A stretch of DNA of 64,000 nt from assembly GCA_029266635.1 (NCBI GenBank), contig JAQSWM010000009.1:124001-188000 (forward strand). Direction: 5' to 3'. Source of the stretch: Sphingobacteriaceae bacterium (GTDB lineage Bacteria; Bacteroidota; Bacteroidia; Sphingobacteriales; Sphingobacteriaceae). The translations under genes and the position numbers were made by a program. The notes below the pieces were generated by a model that made no database searches, had not been told where the DNA came from, and saw only the letters and a program-made list of their open reading frames with translations. Positions 51,931 to 62,307 of the stretch are shown piece after piece; positions within the stretch are counted from its first letter, which is position 1, and each line of letters begins with the position of its first letter.

Positions 51931-52551
51931 ATGCTTATACGCATCTACGAAGAAAATCCAAATGAAAAAGCCATTCAGCAAGTTGTTGATGTGCTGAAAA
52001 AAGGGGGGCTGATTATTTATCCAACCGATACCGTTTACGGATTGGGCTGTGACATCACCAACCAAAAGGCAATTGAAAAGGTGTGCCGCATCCGCGGGAT
52101 AAAACCTGAGAAGGCGAATTTCTCTTTTGTCTGCTACGACCTCAGCCACATTGCAGACTACATTAAACCGATAGATACCACGGTATTCAGAGTGATAAAA
52201 AAAGCTTTGCCGGGACCGTTTACATTCATTTTCAATGCTAACAACAACGTACCAAAACTGCTAAGTTCAAATAAGAAAACTGCGGGCATCCGTGTGCCGG
52301 ATAATAACATTGCCCGCTGTATTGTAAAAATGCTCGGCAACCCAATCCTCTCCACGTCCATTCACGATGAAGATGACATCCTGGAGTATTCAACAGATCC
52401 AGAATTGATCCACGAAAAATTTGAAACCTTGGTAGATATGGTAATTGACGGCGGCTACGGCGAAAACGTACCTTCCACAGTGGTTGACTGCACTGAAGGA
52501 GACTTTGAGATTATAAGGCAGGGAAAAGGCATGCTGGAGGAATTTATTTGA
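51931..52551 (+). CDS. L-threonylcarbamoyladenylate synthase (Sua5/YrdC/YciO family)
   Basis: 206 residues. PTDTVYGLGCDITNQ, KPEKANFSFVCYDLS, LPGPFTFIF and SNKKTAGIRVPDN (KxR-type nucleotide site) define the YrdC fold. It makes threonylcarbamoyl-AMP for t6A in ANN-decoding tRNAs, or is the YciO paralogue. No C-terminal Sua5 domain. Confidence 0.87.
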   Translation: MLIRIYEENPNEKAIQQVVDVLKKGGLIIYPTDTVYGLGCDITNQKAIEKVCRIRGIKPEKANFSFVCYDLSHIADYIKPIDTTVFRVIKKALPGPFTFIFNANNNVPKLLSSNKKTAGIRVPDNNIARCIVKMLGNPILSTSIHDEDDILEYSTDPELIHEKFETLVDMVIDGGYGENVPSTVVDCTEGDFEIIRQGKGMLEEFI

Positions 52552-52571
52552 ACACGGGTTACACCTGAATT

Positions 52572-55001
52572 TTACTCCTTCAACTCAAACTCCTTTTTCA
52601 GCCTGATATCTTCCGAAGAGCTTCCCATCATCACCTGGAACTTGCCGGGCTCAACAGTCCAGTTCATATTTTTATCTAACAATGCAAGGTCATCTGGGCG
52701 AATAGTAAAGTTCACGGTTTTCTTCTCCCCTGGCTTTAAGTTGATGCGTTCAAATCCGCGGAGATCATATTCGTAAGTTGTCACGCTGCTGATCTCGTCC
52801 TTCACATACAACTGCACAACCTCGTCACCGGCCACCTTTCCGGTATTGCTCACATCCACCGACACAAGCACCGTACTCTTCGTATTGGTGCCCTGCGGAT
52901 TAACAACCAGGTTGCTGTAAGCGAAGGTGGTATAGCTCAACCCGTAACCAAACGGATATAATGCGCCATTGACACTTGTGCGGCTGTAATCATTGCGACT
53001 GTTTGGTCCAATAGATTGTTGATTAGCGTGGGATGCGGGTTTGAACGGAAAATTTAGCTCGATCTGCCCAACCGTTTTCGGGAAGGTGATTGGTAGCTTT
53101 CCTCCGGGATTGTAGGCGCCAAAAAGTGCTTCCGCGATAGCTTTTGCTCCCAGCGGTCCAGGAAACCACGCTTCAAGTATTGCTGGCACGTAGCGATTTT
53201 CCCAGTTGATTGTAAGCGGCTGGCCGTTGATCATCACCATCACCAGAGGCTTGCCAGTTGCCTGTAGTGCTTGTATTAATTGCAACTGCCTTCCGGGAAG
53301 GTTCAATCCGGTGCGGGATAAGGACTCTCCCACCTGCTTCTCGGTCTCACCGACTATAGCAATGATTACATCCGATTGTTTTGCCTCCGCGACAGCACTA
53401 TCAATTGCTGCCTGCTCTTCGCCAGTAAGCGGTGTATAGATGATCTCGCTTTCAGGCCAGGTTGCATCAATAACATTGCAGCCTTTTATATTTTTAATCT
53501 GAACAGCATTGCCAAGGAAGTTCTTAATGCCCTCCAAAACTGACATCTCCGGATTATTAACAGGACCGTAGCGGCTGGTGGTGTAGCCGGTCTCAGTTGC
53601 GAGCGGCCCAGTTACCAGAACCTTCTTTAGTTTTTTTGCATCCAGCGGAAGCAAGTTGCCCTGATTTTTTAGTAACACCAACGATTCACGGTTCAGCTGC
53701 AAAGCAAATTCATCATCCGCTTTTGTATGAACCGTTTTGTCCGCTTCTTTCGGATTCGCTATGTACGGATTGTCAAACAAACCAAGTTTAAATTTTACCC
53801 GCAGCACATCCGCAACTCTATCATCAAGAGTCTTCATCGACACACTTCCTTCTTTAATCAACTCCCGCAAAGGCAAGATGTAAGTTTCCGGCGGTGTGAA
53901 ATTGGTGCGCACATCTAGTCCGGCTTCTATTGCCTGCTTTACGCCGCCTTTCTGATTTTCCGCCACATGATGCTTGTAAGAAATGTATTCCACAGCTTCA
54001 CTGTCCGACACGATGTATCCTGTAAAGCCAAACTTCTGCCTCAATAGCTCGGTTAAAAAGTAATAACTGCCGGTAATCGGAACGCCATCCCAGTCATTGT
54101 AACTGCTCATCACGCCCATTGGCGCAGCCTCCTGAATCACCCGCCTGAATGGATACAGGTACATCTGGTACATTTCGCGGGGAGCAACATGCGGGTCGGT
54201 GCGGGCTTCGCCATCTCGGCCGCCTTTGGGAACGCTGTACACTGCATAATGCTTCAGGGTAGATGCAATACCATTTTCCTGGATTCCTAGCACCATTTGC
54301 TTTCCGAGTTCCGCAATATGAAAGGGATTTTCGCCATAGCACTCCACTACCCTGCCCCAGCGTTGATCGCGGGCCACATCCAGGATTGGTGCGTAAACAT
54401 TTGTATAGCCCAGAGCTTTTGCTTCCCGCCCCACGGTATTCCCAGCCTGTCGAACCAGCGCTTTATTCCACGTGCTGCCAATGCTGATTGGTGCGGGGAG
54501 CGGGGTGGCTCTGTCCTGGTTGAGCCCATGGATCCCTTCATTGGTAAAATCAACAGGGATGCCTAAGCGTGTTTCTTCCACAAACCAGCGCTGCACATTC
54601 ATCAGGGCTTCATTATGCTTGCTGAAGGGAAAAGAATATTGCGTTTTTGCCTTAGCACTTCCGGCTCCTGTAAGGTTCTCATCAATGTTGGCGATGCCAT
54701 CTTTCCATATTTTGTTATTCCATTCGGGAGTGGGCTGCTCATCCTTCAACACCCGCCCGTATCCGTACAAGGTTGCTGTCTGACAGGTTTTTTCATCTAC
54801 CGTCATCTGCGAAAGCAAATTCTCGATACGTTTTTCCACGTGTGCAGACGGATCTTCAAACACATCCATGCGACCGTTTTTATTGAAATCTATCCAACTT
54901 TTATGATAAATATTTTTGGTTTGTGCCTGGCTATAGGTGCAAAACAACAGGCTTGTGGTTGTGAGCAATAAAGCCTTGCGTACAGCGGATTTCGCGATCA
55001 T
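52572..55001 (-). CDS. Glycoside hydrolase family 3 (beta-glucosidase type), exported
   Basis: 809 residues from ATG 55001, which begins a signal peptide (TYSQAQ). Residues ~40-60 (WIDFNKNGRMDVFEDP) resemble an EF-hand-like calcium loop, followed by the GH3 N-domain with GYIVSDSEAV (nucleophile Asp), the C-domain (GETEKQVGESLSRTGLNLPG) and a C-terminal fibronectin III-like domain. Substrates may be beta-glucosides or xylosides. No transporter is adjacent. Confidence 0.92.
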   Translation of the reverse strand: MIAKSAVRKALLLTTTSLLFCTYSQAQTKNIYHKSWIDFNKNGRMDVFEDPSAHVEKRIENLLSQMTVDEKTCQTATLYGYGRVLKDEQPTPEWNNKIWKDGIANIDENLTGAGSAKAKTQYSFPFSKHNEALMNVQRWFVEETRLGIPVDFTNEGIHGLNQDRATPLPAPISIGSTWNKALVRQAGNTVGREAKALGYTNVYAPILDVARDQRWGRVVECYGENPFHIAELGKQMVLGIQENGIASTLKHYAVYSVPKGGRDGEARTDPHVAPREMYQMYLYPFRRVIQEAAPMGVMSSYNDWDGVPITGSYYFLTELLRQKFGFTGYIVSDSEAVEYISYKHHVAENQKGGVKQAIEAGLDVRTNFTPPETYILPLRELIKEGSVSMKTLDDRVADVLRVKFKLGLFDNPYIANPKEADKTVHTKADDEFALQLNRESLVLLKNQGNLLPLDAKKLKKVLVTGPLATETGYTTSRYGPVNNPEMSVLEGIKNFLGNAVQIKNIKGCNVIDATWPESEIIYTPLTGEEQAAIDSAVAEAKQSDVIIAIVGETEKQVGESLSRTGLNLPGRQLQLIQALQATGKPLVMVMINGQPLTINWENRYVPAILEAWFPGPLGAKAIAEALFGAYNPGGKLPITFPKTVGQIELNFPFKPASHANQQSIGPNSRNDYSRTSVNGALYPFGYGLSYTTFAYSNLVVNPQGTNTKSTVLVSVDVSNTGKVAGDEVVQLYVKDEISSVTTYEYDLRGFERINLKPGEKKTVNFTIRPDDLALLDKNMNWTVEPGKFQVMMGSSSEDIRLKKEFELKE

Positions 55002-55128
55002 GGGGATTGTGAGTGAAATATTACGTTGAGCTACAATATTGCAAAACTTAATCAAGCGTTCAAAATACAAAGCCCAAACAGAACATGTATGCTCTATACG
55101 ATGTTAAACTTTTGGCATCTCCACTAAA

Positions 55129-56016
55129 ATGAAAAAATTAACGCTCATTCTTGCCCTGTTTTGCTTTAGTGCAAGCATTGCACAAACCACAAACCAGTGC
55201 GGCATATTGGTTCCACCATCCTCATTGAAGTCAAGTTTCCTTGATGTTTATGAAGCAAAGCGGGTGGTTGAGACTGTACTTGATAGTATAAACTGGAAGC
55301 AGAACTTTTATTTACAAGAACAAAATGGCATTAACAATGCCTACGCCACTGTTATACGAGGACAGCGCTTTATAATTTACGATAACAACTTTTTAAGCAA
55401 TCTGGACGAGTTTGCCGGTACGCGGTGGGCATCGATCAGCGTACTGGCGCACGAAATGGGCCATCATTATTTCAACCATGTACTGGATCGCGGCGGCAGC
55501 ACACCTGAGCGGGAACTGGAGGCAGATTATTTTTCCGGCTACGTAATGGCTAAGCTCGGCAGCAGTTTAAATCAGGCCACTGTTGCTATCCAAAAGATAT
55601 CATCCCCGCAGGCAAGTTCAACACATCCGGGAAAAGCTGACCGTGTAACAGCCATTCAACGTGGGTGGAATTATGCAAGAGGGCTGAATACGCCGAGCAA
55701 CAGCGGGGTGAGAAATCCGGCACCCCAGCCGCAAAAGAATCCACCGCCAACTGCTAATGAGACCGGGTGGATCACACTTTCTCAGTACGGAAATACTGAC
55801 ATGATAGTTTACCTGTCTGATGATGGAAGAACCTACGCTCCTGCCCGCATAAAAACCACTCAGCCGTTTACCTTCAGATATGAGATTTATAATTACGGCT
55901 GGATGCGCTTTGTTGATGACCCGCGGGCTTTAACCTATAAACTTATGCACGGAAAGAACTATTCCATAATCTGGAACCAGCGGACGAACAACTGGACGGT
56001 GGTTCAGGTGAAGTGA
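55129..56016 (+). CDS. Exported M48-like zinc metallopeptidase
   Basis: 295 residues with a signal peptide (SASIAQT). VLAHEMGHHYFNHV gives the HExxH zinc site and ELEADYFSGYVM the third ligand Glu; both fit the M48 group. The C-terminal ~100 residues (after a Pro-rich linker) form a beta-rich domain I do not recognise. It may act in envelope quality control. Confidence 0.85.
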   Translation: MKKLTLILALFCFSASIAQTTNQCGILVPPSSLKSSFLDVYEAKRVVETVLDSINWKQNFYLQEQNGINNAYATVIRGQRFIIYDNNFLSNLDEFAGTRWASISVLAHEMGHHYFNHVLDRGGSTPERELEADYFSGYVMAKLGSSLNQATVAIQKISSPQASSTHPGKADRVTAIQRGWNYARGLNTPSNSGVRNPAPQPQKNPPPTANETGWITLSQYGNTDMIVYLSDDGRTYAPARIKTTQPFTFRYEIYNYGWMRFVDDPRALTYKLMHGKNYSIIWNQRTNNWTVVQVK

Positions 56017-56036
56017 TCTGAAAATCCTCCAATAAA

Positions 56037-56067
56037 AAAGCCGCAATGAGAATTGCGGCTTTCTTTT
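56037..56067. terminator. Two-way intrinsic terminator between peptidase and dnaA genes
   Basis: An 11-base perfect stem (56037-56047 AAAGCCGCAAT with 56052-56062) and loop GAGA. T-rich ends on both strands serve the convergent genes on each side. Confidence 0.9.
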
Positions 56068-56078
56068 TAAACAAGCAT

Positions 56079-57506
56079 TTAGCTCATTTTCAATTTCTTC
56101 TGTATGTCGTGCACATACGCTTTGAACTTCTTGTCGGTGTCAATTAAATCTTCTACGGTTTGGCAAGCGTAGATTACTGTTGAGTGATCACGACCGCCGA
56201 AAAATGCACCTATAGACTTCAAAGATGTTTTGGTGTGGCTTTTAGCAAGATACATGGAAATTTGGCGAGCCTGCACAATCTCCCGTTTACGAGTTTGTGA
56301 TTTTACCATTTCAACAGGTACTTCAAAGTACTCGCAAACCAGTTTCTGAATGTATTCCATGGAAATCTCTTTTGAAGAATTCTTGATGAAATTCTTCAGC
56401 ATAGACTTTGCCAGATTCAGGTCTATTTCCTTTTTGTTCAATGTAGATTGAGCGAGTAAAGAAACCATTGCACCTTCCAGTTCACGAACATTATTGTCGA
56501 TGTTATGAGCGACGTATTCAATCACCTCTCCCGGAAGCTCAATTCCATCTGTGTACATCTTCTTTTTCAGGATGGCCATGCGAGTCTCCAGATCAGGGAT
56601 TTGAAGATCAGCGCTCAAGCCCCATTTGAAGCGGCTTAGCAAACGCTCTTCCAAACCTGTGATATCCTTCGGTGCCTTATCGGAAGTCAGGATAACCTGT
56701 TTGCCCGATTGGTGCAGGTGGTTGAAGATGTGGAAGAAAATATCCTGAGTTTTCTCCTTACCGGCGAAGTTGTGGATATCATCCATGATGATCACATCCA
56801 TTGCCTGGTAGAAGTTTACGAAATCATTGATTGTGTTATTCTTCAGGGAATCAACAAACTGGCTGCAGAATCTCTCGCACGATACGTAAATTACCAGTTT
56901 GTCCGGCAGATTACGTTTCACCTCGTTACCGATTGCCTGAGCCAGGTGGGTTTTGCCTAAGCCAACGCCGCCGTAGATCATCAACGGATTAAAAGATGTG
57001 CCACCGGGCTTTCCAGCAACTGCATAGCCTGCAGACCGTGCCAACCTGTTGCAATCTCCCTCAATAAAATTCTCGAAGCTATAGTTTGGATTTAACTGCG
57101 GATCAACCTGCAACTTGCGCAAACCGGGTATTACAAAAGGATTTTTGATGTCTTTGTTCAAGGAAACAGGCATCGGCATAGATTGATTCTTGCCTGCTGC
57201 TCCATTTCCGTTGGATGGCATATTGGTAGTAAACGGCTTAGCGCTCGATGATTTCTCTACTACTATATTGTACTCAAGCCGGCCCTCTTCGCCTAACTGC
57301 TTTTTAACAGTCTTGCGTAACAGTCCAACGTAATGCTCTTCCAACCACTCGTAAAAAAACAAGCTGGGTACTTGAATGGTAAGTACATTCCCCTCCAGCC
57401 TTAGCGCTTTGATCGGCTCAAACCAAGTTTTAAAACTTTGAGCAGGAATGTTATCTTTTATGATTTGAAGACAATTATTCCATACGATAGCACTAGTTTT
57501 TTCCAT
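56079..57506 (-). CDS. dnaA: Chromosomal replication initiator protein DnaA
   Basis: 475 residues. Domain I is residues 1-85; a poorly conserved linker follows; domain III has Walker A GGVGLGKT (179-186), Walker B VIIMDDIHNF and RELEGAMVSLL; domain IV has the signature FFGGRDHSTVIYA. It melts the origin in its ATP form. No 9-base DnaA-box cluster is seen next to the gene, so the origin is probably elsewhere. The 192-base AT-rich upstream region holds a direct repeat TCATCGA (57553-57559 and 57569-57575). Confidence 0.98.
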   Translation of the reverse strand: MEKTSAIVWNNCLQIIKDNIPAQSFKTWFEPIKALRLEGNVLTIQVPSLFFYEWLEEHYVGLLRKTVKKQLGEEGRLEYNIVVEKSSSAKPFTTNMPSNGNGAAGKNQSMPMPVSLNKDIKNPFVIPGLRKLQVDPQLNPNYSFENFIEGDCNRLARSAGYAVAGKPGGTSFNPLMIYGGVGLGKTHLAQAIGNEVKRNLPDKLVIYVSCERFCSQFVDSLKNNTINDFVNFYQAMDVIIMDDIHNFAGKEKTQDIFFHIFNHLHQSGKQVILTSDKAPKDITGLEERLLSRFKWGLSADLQIPDLETRMAILKKKMYTDGIELPGEVIEYVAHNIDNNVRELEGAMVSLLAQSTLNKKEIDLNLAKSMLKNFIKNSSKEISMEYIQKLVCEYFEVPVEMVKSQTRKREIVQARQISMYLAKSHTKTSLKSIGAFFGGRDHSTVIYACQTVEDLIDTDKKFKAYVHDIQKKLKMS

Positions 57507-57698
57507 ACAAAAAAATTAATAATCTGATTTACAAGGTCTGGTGAAGGAAAACTCATCGATCCTTCGGGTCATCGAATATTCAAAAACTTTTTAACTTAAT
57601 AAACTAAAAATGAAAATTAATATTAACTCACTGTTAAGCAAGCTGATAATATTTTTTTCATGCCTTTTTGGCTTCTGAGCACAGATTTGGCAGTTTTT

Positions 57699-59246
57699 CT
57701 ACACTGTAGAATACTCACCGAACACTTTTCTTAATAGGTTAGAAATTTCCCCAACCGTGGCGTAACTTTCTACACAGTTAAGGACAGCCGGCATCACATT
57801 TTCGCCTGCTTTAGCCGTTCTTTCTAGATCATTCAGTGCCTCACGCAGATACACGTTGTTACGTGAAGACTTTAATGATGCGATCTTCTCCATCTGCATT
57901 TTCCTGATCGAATCATTCACACGGAATGTTTCAGGATTTATCTCTTCTTTATCACCATAGCTGTTAAGCCCGACTATCTTTCGCTCCTCACTTTCCACCT
58001 CTTTTTGATAGTCGTATGATGCGGCGGCAATTTCCTCCTGAATATATCCAAGCTCGATGGCATTGACTGCGCCGCCCATAGCATCAATCTTTTCAATATA
58101 CTGCCATGCTGCCGCCTCTACTTCGTCCGTCAATGCTTCCACAAAGTAAGAGCCTGCTAATGGATCAACGGTATCAGCAGCGCCACTCTCGAAGGCAATG
58201 ATTTGCTGCGTACGCAAAGCGATGCGGGCAGCTGCCTCTGTGGGCAGGGATAGTGCCTCGTCGTAGCCGTTGGTGTGCAAGGACTGAGTACCTCCCAAAA
58301 CTGCAGCCAGCGCCTGATTGGTAACACGTATTATATTATTAAGCGGCTGCTGAGCGGTGAGCGTTGAGCCACCGGTTTGCGTATGGAACCGCAGCTTTTG
58401 TGCCGAAGGATCTGTTGCACCAAGCTCCTTGGTGATGTTTGCCCACATGCGGCGGGCTGCCCGAAACTTGGCAATCTCCTCGAAAAAGTTATTGTGGCAA
58501 TTGAAGAAGAACGAAAGCCGCTTTGCGAATACATTTATATCTAAACCCTTCTCTATTGCAGCCTTTAGGTAGGCCTTCCCGTTTGCCAGCGTGAATGCCA
58601 GTTCCTGAACGGCTGTTGAGCCGGCTTCGCGAATGTGGTATCCCGATATAGAAATAGTGTTCCATTTTGGCACTTCCTTGCTGCAGTATTCGAAAATATC
58701 AGTAATGAGCCGCATGGAAGGCTTTGGCGGATAAATGTAAGTCCCGCGTGCAGCGTATTCCTTTAAAATGTCGTTTTGAATAGTGCCCGAAATTAGTTTG
58801 ATGTCAGCGCCCTGTTTTTTAGCCACTGCGATGTACATCGCCAGCAATATTGCTGCAGTTGAGTTGATCGTCATAGACGTGCTTACTTTCTGAAGATCAA
58901 TCCCATCAAAAAGCAGCTCCATATCCTGCAAAGAATCAATAGCCACCCCAACTTTTCCAACTTCGCCTTCCGACATCGGATCATCTGAATCGTAGCCGAT
59001 TTGAGTAGGAAGATCGAAGGCAACCGACAGTCCGGTTGTGCCTTGCGAAAGAAGATAATGATACCGTCTGTTCGATTCTTCGGCTGTAGAAAACCCGGCA
59101 TATTGGCGCATGGTCCACATTTTACCGCGGTACATATCCTTCTGAATGCCTCGTGTATAAGGAAACTCGCCGGGCAGTTCGCTCAGGTTTTTAGGCTCGG
59201 TATAAACCTCCTTTATTTCAATCCCCGAAGTGGTTTTAATTTGCAT
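57699..59246 (-). CDS. Methylmalonyl-CoA mutase family, catalytic (large-chain) subunit
   Basis: 515 residues, the TIM-barrel part only. [31 protein letters not shown] and [19 protein letters not shown] are typical mutase substrate sites, as are SGYHIREAG and [15 protein letters not shown]. The ~130-residue B12-binding domain (DxHxxG) is absent, so a separate small subunit must supply it, as in archaeal-type and isobutyryl-CoA-type mutases. It isomerises an acyl-CoA, most likely (R)-methylmalonyl-CoA. Confidence 0.92.
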   Translation of the reverse strand: MQIKTTSGIEIKEVYTEPKNLSELPGEFPYTRGIQKDMYRGKMWTMRQYAGFSTAEESNRRYHYLLSQGTTGLSVAFDLPTQIGYDSDDPMSEGEVGKVGVAIDSLQDMELLFDGIDLQKVSTSMTINSTAAILLAMYIAVAKKQGADIKLISGTIQNDILKEYAARGTYIYPPKPSMRLITDIFEYCSKEVPKWNTISISGYHIREAGSTAVQELAFTLANGKAYLKAAIEKGLDINVFAKRLSFFFNCHNNFFEEIAKFRAARRMWANITKELGATDPSAQKLRFHTQTGGSTLTAQQPLNNIIRVTNQALAAVLGGTQSLHTNGYDEALSLPTEAAARIALRTQQIIAFESGAADTVDPLAGSYFVEALTDEVEAAAWQYIEKIDAMGGAVNAIELGYIQEEIAAASYDYQKEVESEERKIVGLNSYGDKEEINPETFRVNDSIRKMQMEKIASLKSSRNNVYLREALNDLERTAKAGENVMPAVLNCVESYATVGEISNLLRKVFGEYSTV

Positions 59247-59250
59247 CGCC

Positions 59251-59781
59251 TTAAAATAGAACCTCTATGTCACGCTTTATCAAAGCAATAGCTGAATCAT
59301 ATGGATTCTCTTCTACAGTTGCAAGCTGATTAAGTATCGCTTTGCTTAGATCTACTGAGGAAGCATGCTCCGGCATAATGGCGGAAACATTATTGATCAT
59401 TGCTACAGAATCTTCCTTAAGCTTTTTTACAACAGCCCACGACCGGGAACTTACATACAGTTGCTGAGCAGTGTTGTGCTGATACTCGGCACGGATATCT
59501 GAAAGAAGCATGTTGTGCATTTCCCTGGCACTTATGCCAGACACATGAAGCCTCACTAGCATATTAGAAGGATTAATACGTTCCAGAAACAAGATCATAC
59601 GCTCATAGGCCTGAAGGCGTAGAGGTAAAGTATGTGCCTGCGACGCTTTTTTTAGTTCGATCAGTTTAAGCGAACGAGCTTCATCGATGTAAGACTTTAA
59701 CACGTAAAACACTACAAAAAAGACGATGAGACCTGAGATTGAATACTTAAAAATGTCTGTTAAAAGGTCAGGGAAATTCAT
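59251..59781 (-). CDS. Conserved membrane-anchored protein, unknown
   Basis: 176 residues. One N-terminal helix ([16 protein letters not shown]) and a long helical domain ([49 protein letters not shown]). The gene lies 4 bases before the mutase, on the same strand, an arrangement that I believe recurs in Bacteroidota. A function in the mutase pathway is not implied by the sequence. Confidence 0.78.
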   Translation of the reverse strand: MNFPDLLTDIFKYSISGLIVFFVVFYVLKSYIDEARSLKLIELKKASQAHTLPLRLQAYERMILFLERINPSNMLVRLHVSGISAREMHNMLLSDIRAEYQHNTAQQLYVSSRSWAVVKKLKEDSVAMINNVSAIMPEHASSVDLSKAILNQLATVEENPYDSAIALIKRDIEVLF

Positions 59782-59847
59782 AGTGATTAGTTTGTTGAGC
59801 GATGGCCATTAATGACCTCGGCAACAGCAAAAGTGTGCATTTTAGCT

Positions 59848-59855
59848 TATATTTG
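59848..59855 (+). promoter_or_regulatory. -7 box TATATTTG of the IscA-type gene
   Basis: Exact TAnnTTTG, 41 bases before the ATG at 59897. Confidence 0.55.
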
Positions 59856-59896
59856 TGTGTCAAAATAAAAAAATCGCACAGTTTCAGATTAATACA

Positions 59897-60250
59897 ATGG
59901 CAATAGCTACAGAGATTTCGGCAGCACCGGTCACACTTACAGAAGGTGCAGTGAAAGAAGTAAAAAAACTGATGGACCAGCAGGAGTTTGACGAAACCTT
60001 CGGGTTGCGTTTAGGTGTTGAGGGTGGCGGATGTTCAGGCATGAACTACGTACTCGGCTTCGACCAGAAAAAAGAAGGCGATCAGGAATACACTATACAA
60101 GGTATAAAAGTTTATATGCACAAAGCCCATGGCTTGTACCTGGTGGGCATGGAAGTGGATTTTCAGGACGGGCTAAACGCACGAGGCTTTGTTTTTAACA
60201 ACCCGAATGCGGCAAGCACCTGTGGATGCGGCACTTCTTTCTCCGTATAA
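59897..60250 (+). CDS. IscA/HesB-family iron-sulfur cluster assembly protein
   Basis: 117 residues from ATG 59897; a longer frame from 59855 would begin in the promoter. The three conserved Cys are present: GGGCSGMNYV and STCGCGTSF. It carries Fe-S clusters to target proteins. It stands alone with a terminator behind. Confidence 0.92.
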   Translation: MAIATEISAAPVTLTEGAVKEVKKLMDQQEFDETFGLRLGVEGGGCSGMNYVLGFDQKKEGDQEYTIQGIKVYMHKAHGLYLVGMEVDFQDGLNARGFVFNNPNAASTCGCGTSFSV

Positions 60251-60276
60251 CTTCTCAAACTTGTAACAAATACTGT

Positions 60277-60309
60277 AGTCCTGCGGTCAAACCGCAGGAC
60301 TTTTCTATT
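60277..60309 (+). terminator. Intrinsic terminator after the IscA-type gene
   Basis: An 11-base perfect stem (60277-60287 AGTCCTGCGGT with 60291-60301), loop CAA, then TTTTCTATTTTT. It ends just before the next gene's ATG at 60318. Confidence 0.9.
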
Positions 60310-60317
60310 TTTATACC

Positions 60318-61562
60318 ATGGCCGTACAAATGAGTTACAAGGAGAATGTTAAGCTTGCGCTCCAATCCATTGGAAGCAACAAACTCCGGACGTTTTTAAC
60401 TGCACTCATTATAGCCATCGGTTTAACCGCATTGGTGGGCATCCTGACATCGATTGATGCCATAAAAAGTTCGCTCAACAGCACTTTTACAAGCATGGGA
60501 GCCAACTCCTTTACAATTCGTAACCGCGGGATTGGAATTCGCATTGGCGGAGGCGGCAAAAGGCCAAAACCGTATAAATCTATAACCTACGACGAAGCAA
60601 CCGCTTTTAAAACGAATTTCTCCTATCCGGCGACGGTATCTGTAAACGTTTTCGCTTCATTTAACGGAACAGCGAAATATGGAAATGAAAAAACTAACCC
60701 AAACATTGCAGTCTTAGGTGCCGACGATAACTATCTCTACACGGGTGGCTACAAACTTGCCGCTGGCCGGAACTTCTCGCAAGGCGAACTGGAATATGGC
60801 AGTAATGTGGTGATCATCGGAGATGAGGTAAAAACTAAGTTGTTTAAAGACACTGATCCAATTGACCACATAATTACCGTTGGCAGCGACAAGTTCCGTG
60901 TGATTGGGCTTTTTGCGCCGAAAGGCTCAAGTATGGGATTCGGAGGCGATAAGGTTTGTGTAATTCCCTTGGTCAAGGCAAAGCAGGTCCTGACGAGCAA
61001 CAATCCCTCCTACACAATCGCCGTAATGGCTGCTGACGCTCAAAAGTCGGACATTGCTGTTGGCGAGGCCACCGCTCTCTTTCGGAACATCCGGGGGCTG
61101 CATGTAAAGCAGGATAATAACTTTGAGATAACCAAGAGCGATGCCATCGCCCAAACCCTGCTTGAAAACCTTAAATACGTAACGCTGGCGGCAATCATCA
61201 TCGGGTTTGTGACGCTCATGGGCGCATCGATAGGCTTGATGAACATTATGCTCGTTTCTGTGACTGAGCGCACCCGTGAAATCGGCATCCGTAAAGCCAT
61301 TGGCGCCACTCCTACTGTGATTAAAAGACAATTCCTCATGGAAGCTATTGTAATCTGCCTCATGGGCGGAGGAACAGGAATTGTGCTGGGAATAGCTATC
61401 GGCAACCTTGTGGCTATGCTTTTGGGCGCAGCATTTCTGGTGCCGTGGGCGTGGATGGTACTGGGGGTGGCAATTTGTATCGGTGTTGGAGTTGTATCAG
61501 GATTTTATCCCGCTTCAAAAGCATCAAAGCTTGACCCAATCGAGTCGTTACGCTACGAATAA
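60318..61562 (+). CDS. FtsX/MacB-type ABC transporter permease
   Basis: 414 residues. SNKLRTFLTALIIAIGLTALVG, a periplasmic domain, then three helices with LVSVTERTREIGIRKAIGA and ASKLDPIESLRYE. It is homologous to the permease at 41479-42726 over its length and more canonical in the E-R-T-R-E-I-G-I-R-K-A-I-G coupling motif. Cargo unknown. Confidence 0.9.
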   Translation: MAVQMSYKENVKLALQSIGSNKLRTFLTALIIAIGLTALVGILTSIDAIKSSLNSTFTSMGANSFTIRNRGIGIRIGGGGKRPKPYKSITYDEATAFKTNFSYPATVSVNVFASFNGTAKYGNEKTNPNIAVLGADDNYLYTGGYKLAAGRNFSQGELEYGSNVVIIGDEVKTKLFKDTDPIDHIITVGSDKFRVIGLFAPKGSSMGFGGDKVCVIPLVKAKQVLTSNNPSYTIAVMAADAQKSDIAVGEATALFRNIRGLHVKQDNNFEITKSDAIAQTLLENLKYVTLAAIIIGFVTLMGASIGLMNIMLVSVTERTREIGIRKAIGATPTVIKRQFLMEAIVICLMGGGTGIVLGIAIGNLVAMLLGAAFLVPWAWMVLGVAICIGVGVVSGFYPASKASKLDPIESLRYE

Positions 61563-61563
61563 T

Positions 61564-62307
61564 CTAGAAGAGCAACTCGTTCTGTAGCTGGTAATCTGTT
61601 AACAGGCGATACAGATATGGCGTTTTAAGGGCACTTTTCAGTGCAGCCGCATGGCGAATATGGTGCATATCGCTGCCGATAAAATCAATCAAATAGTTGT
61701 CTATCATTTGCTCGGCCGCGGTCTGGGCAGGTTTACCGTAATACCCGGTGAGTGAGATTGTATTTAACTGCAGGTAGCAGCCCGCGTCTTTAATCCGGCT
61801 ATAATTGTCCATAGACCCAATTAGGAAAGGATAGCGCTCTGGATGCGCCATTAATGGAGTGTAGCCCGCATCATGTATCTTGGCAATCACCTCCAAAAGG
61901 TTCTGCGGATAATTGATAAATGATAGCTCAAACAGCAGGTACTTTCCACCAAGCGTCAACATTTTCTCACTTTCCAACTTACGCTCGAAGGATTCATCAA
62001 GATAATATTCGGCAGCGGCTTCGATCTGAATGTCGATATTCTGGGCTTTAAGCTCTTGTTTTATCAGCTCAAGGCCCGGGAGGATTGTATCAGGACCATT
62101 CCTGTAAAAATCCGCCATGACGTGCGGCGTTGTAATGATCTTTTTATACCCGAGTTCAGCTATTCGCTTTATAAGCTCGATGGAGTCCTCAAGCGTTTGG
62201 GCGCCATCATCAATCCCGGGTATGAGGTGCGAATGCAGGTCTACCTTTATCGAAGAATAATCAATTTGTGATACAACTTCTTTCTTCTTAAAAAGGTTAA
62301 ACAGCAT
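61564..62307 (-). CDS. CpsB/CapC/YwqE-type PHP tyrosine phosphatase
   Basis: 247 residues. The PHP fold shows DLHSHLIPGIDDGAQTLEDS, TTPHVMADFY, LLFELSF, LMAHPERYPFL and FIGSDMHHI as metal ligands. It dephosphorylates the BY-kinase that controls polysaccharide export. It starts where rfbB ends (1-base overlap), as part of a polysaccharide locus. Confidence 0.9.
   Translation of the reverse strand: MLFNLFKKKEVVSQIDYSSIKVDLHSHLIPGIDDGAQTLEDSIELIKRIAELGYKKIITTPHVMADFYRNGPDTILPGLELIKQELKAQNIDIQIEAAAEYYLDESFERKLESEKMLTLGGKYLLFELSFINYPQNLLEVIAKIHDAGYTPLMAHPERYPFLIGSMDNYSRIKDAGCYLQLNTISLTGYYGKPAQTAAEQMIDNYLIDFIGSDMHHIRHAAALKSALKTPYLYRLLTDYQLQNELLF

Noticed and set aside
56079-57700. Chromosome origin next to dnaA
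   Set aside because: No cluster of DnaA boxes or GATC-type elements was seen in the AT-rich leader.
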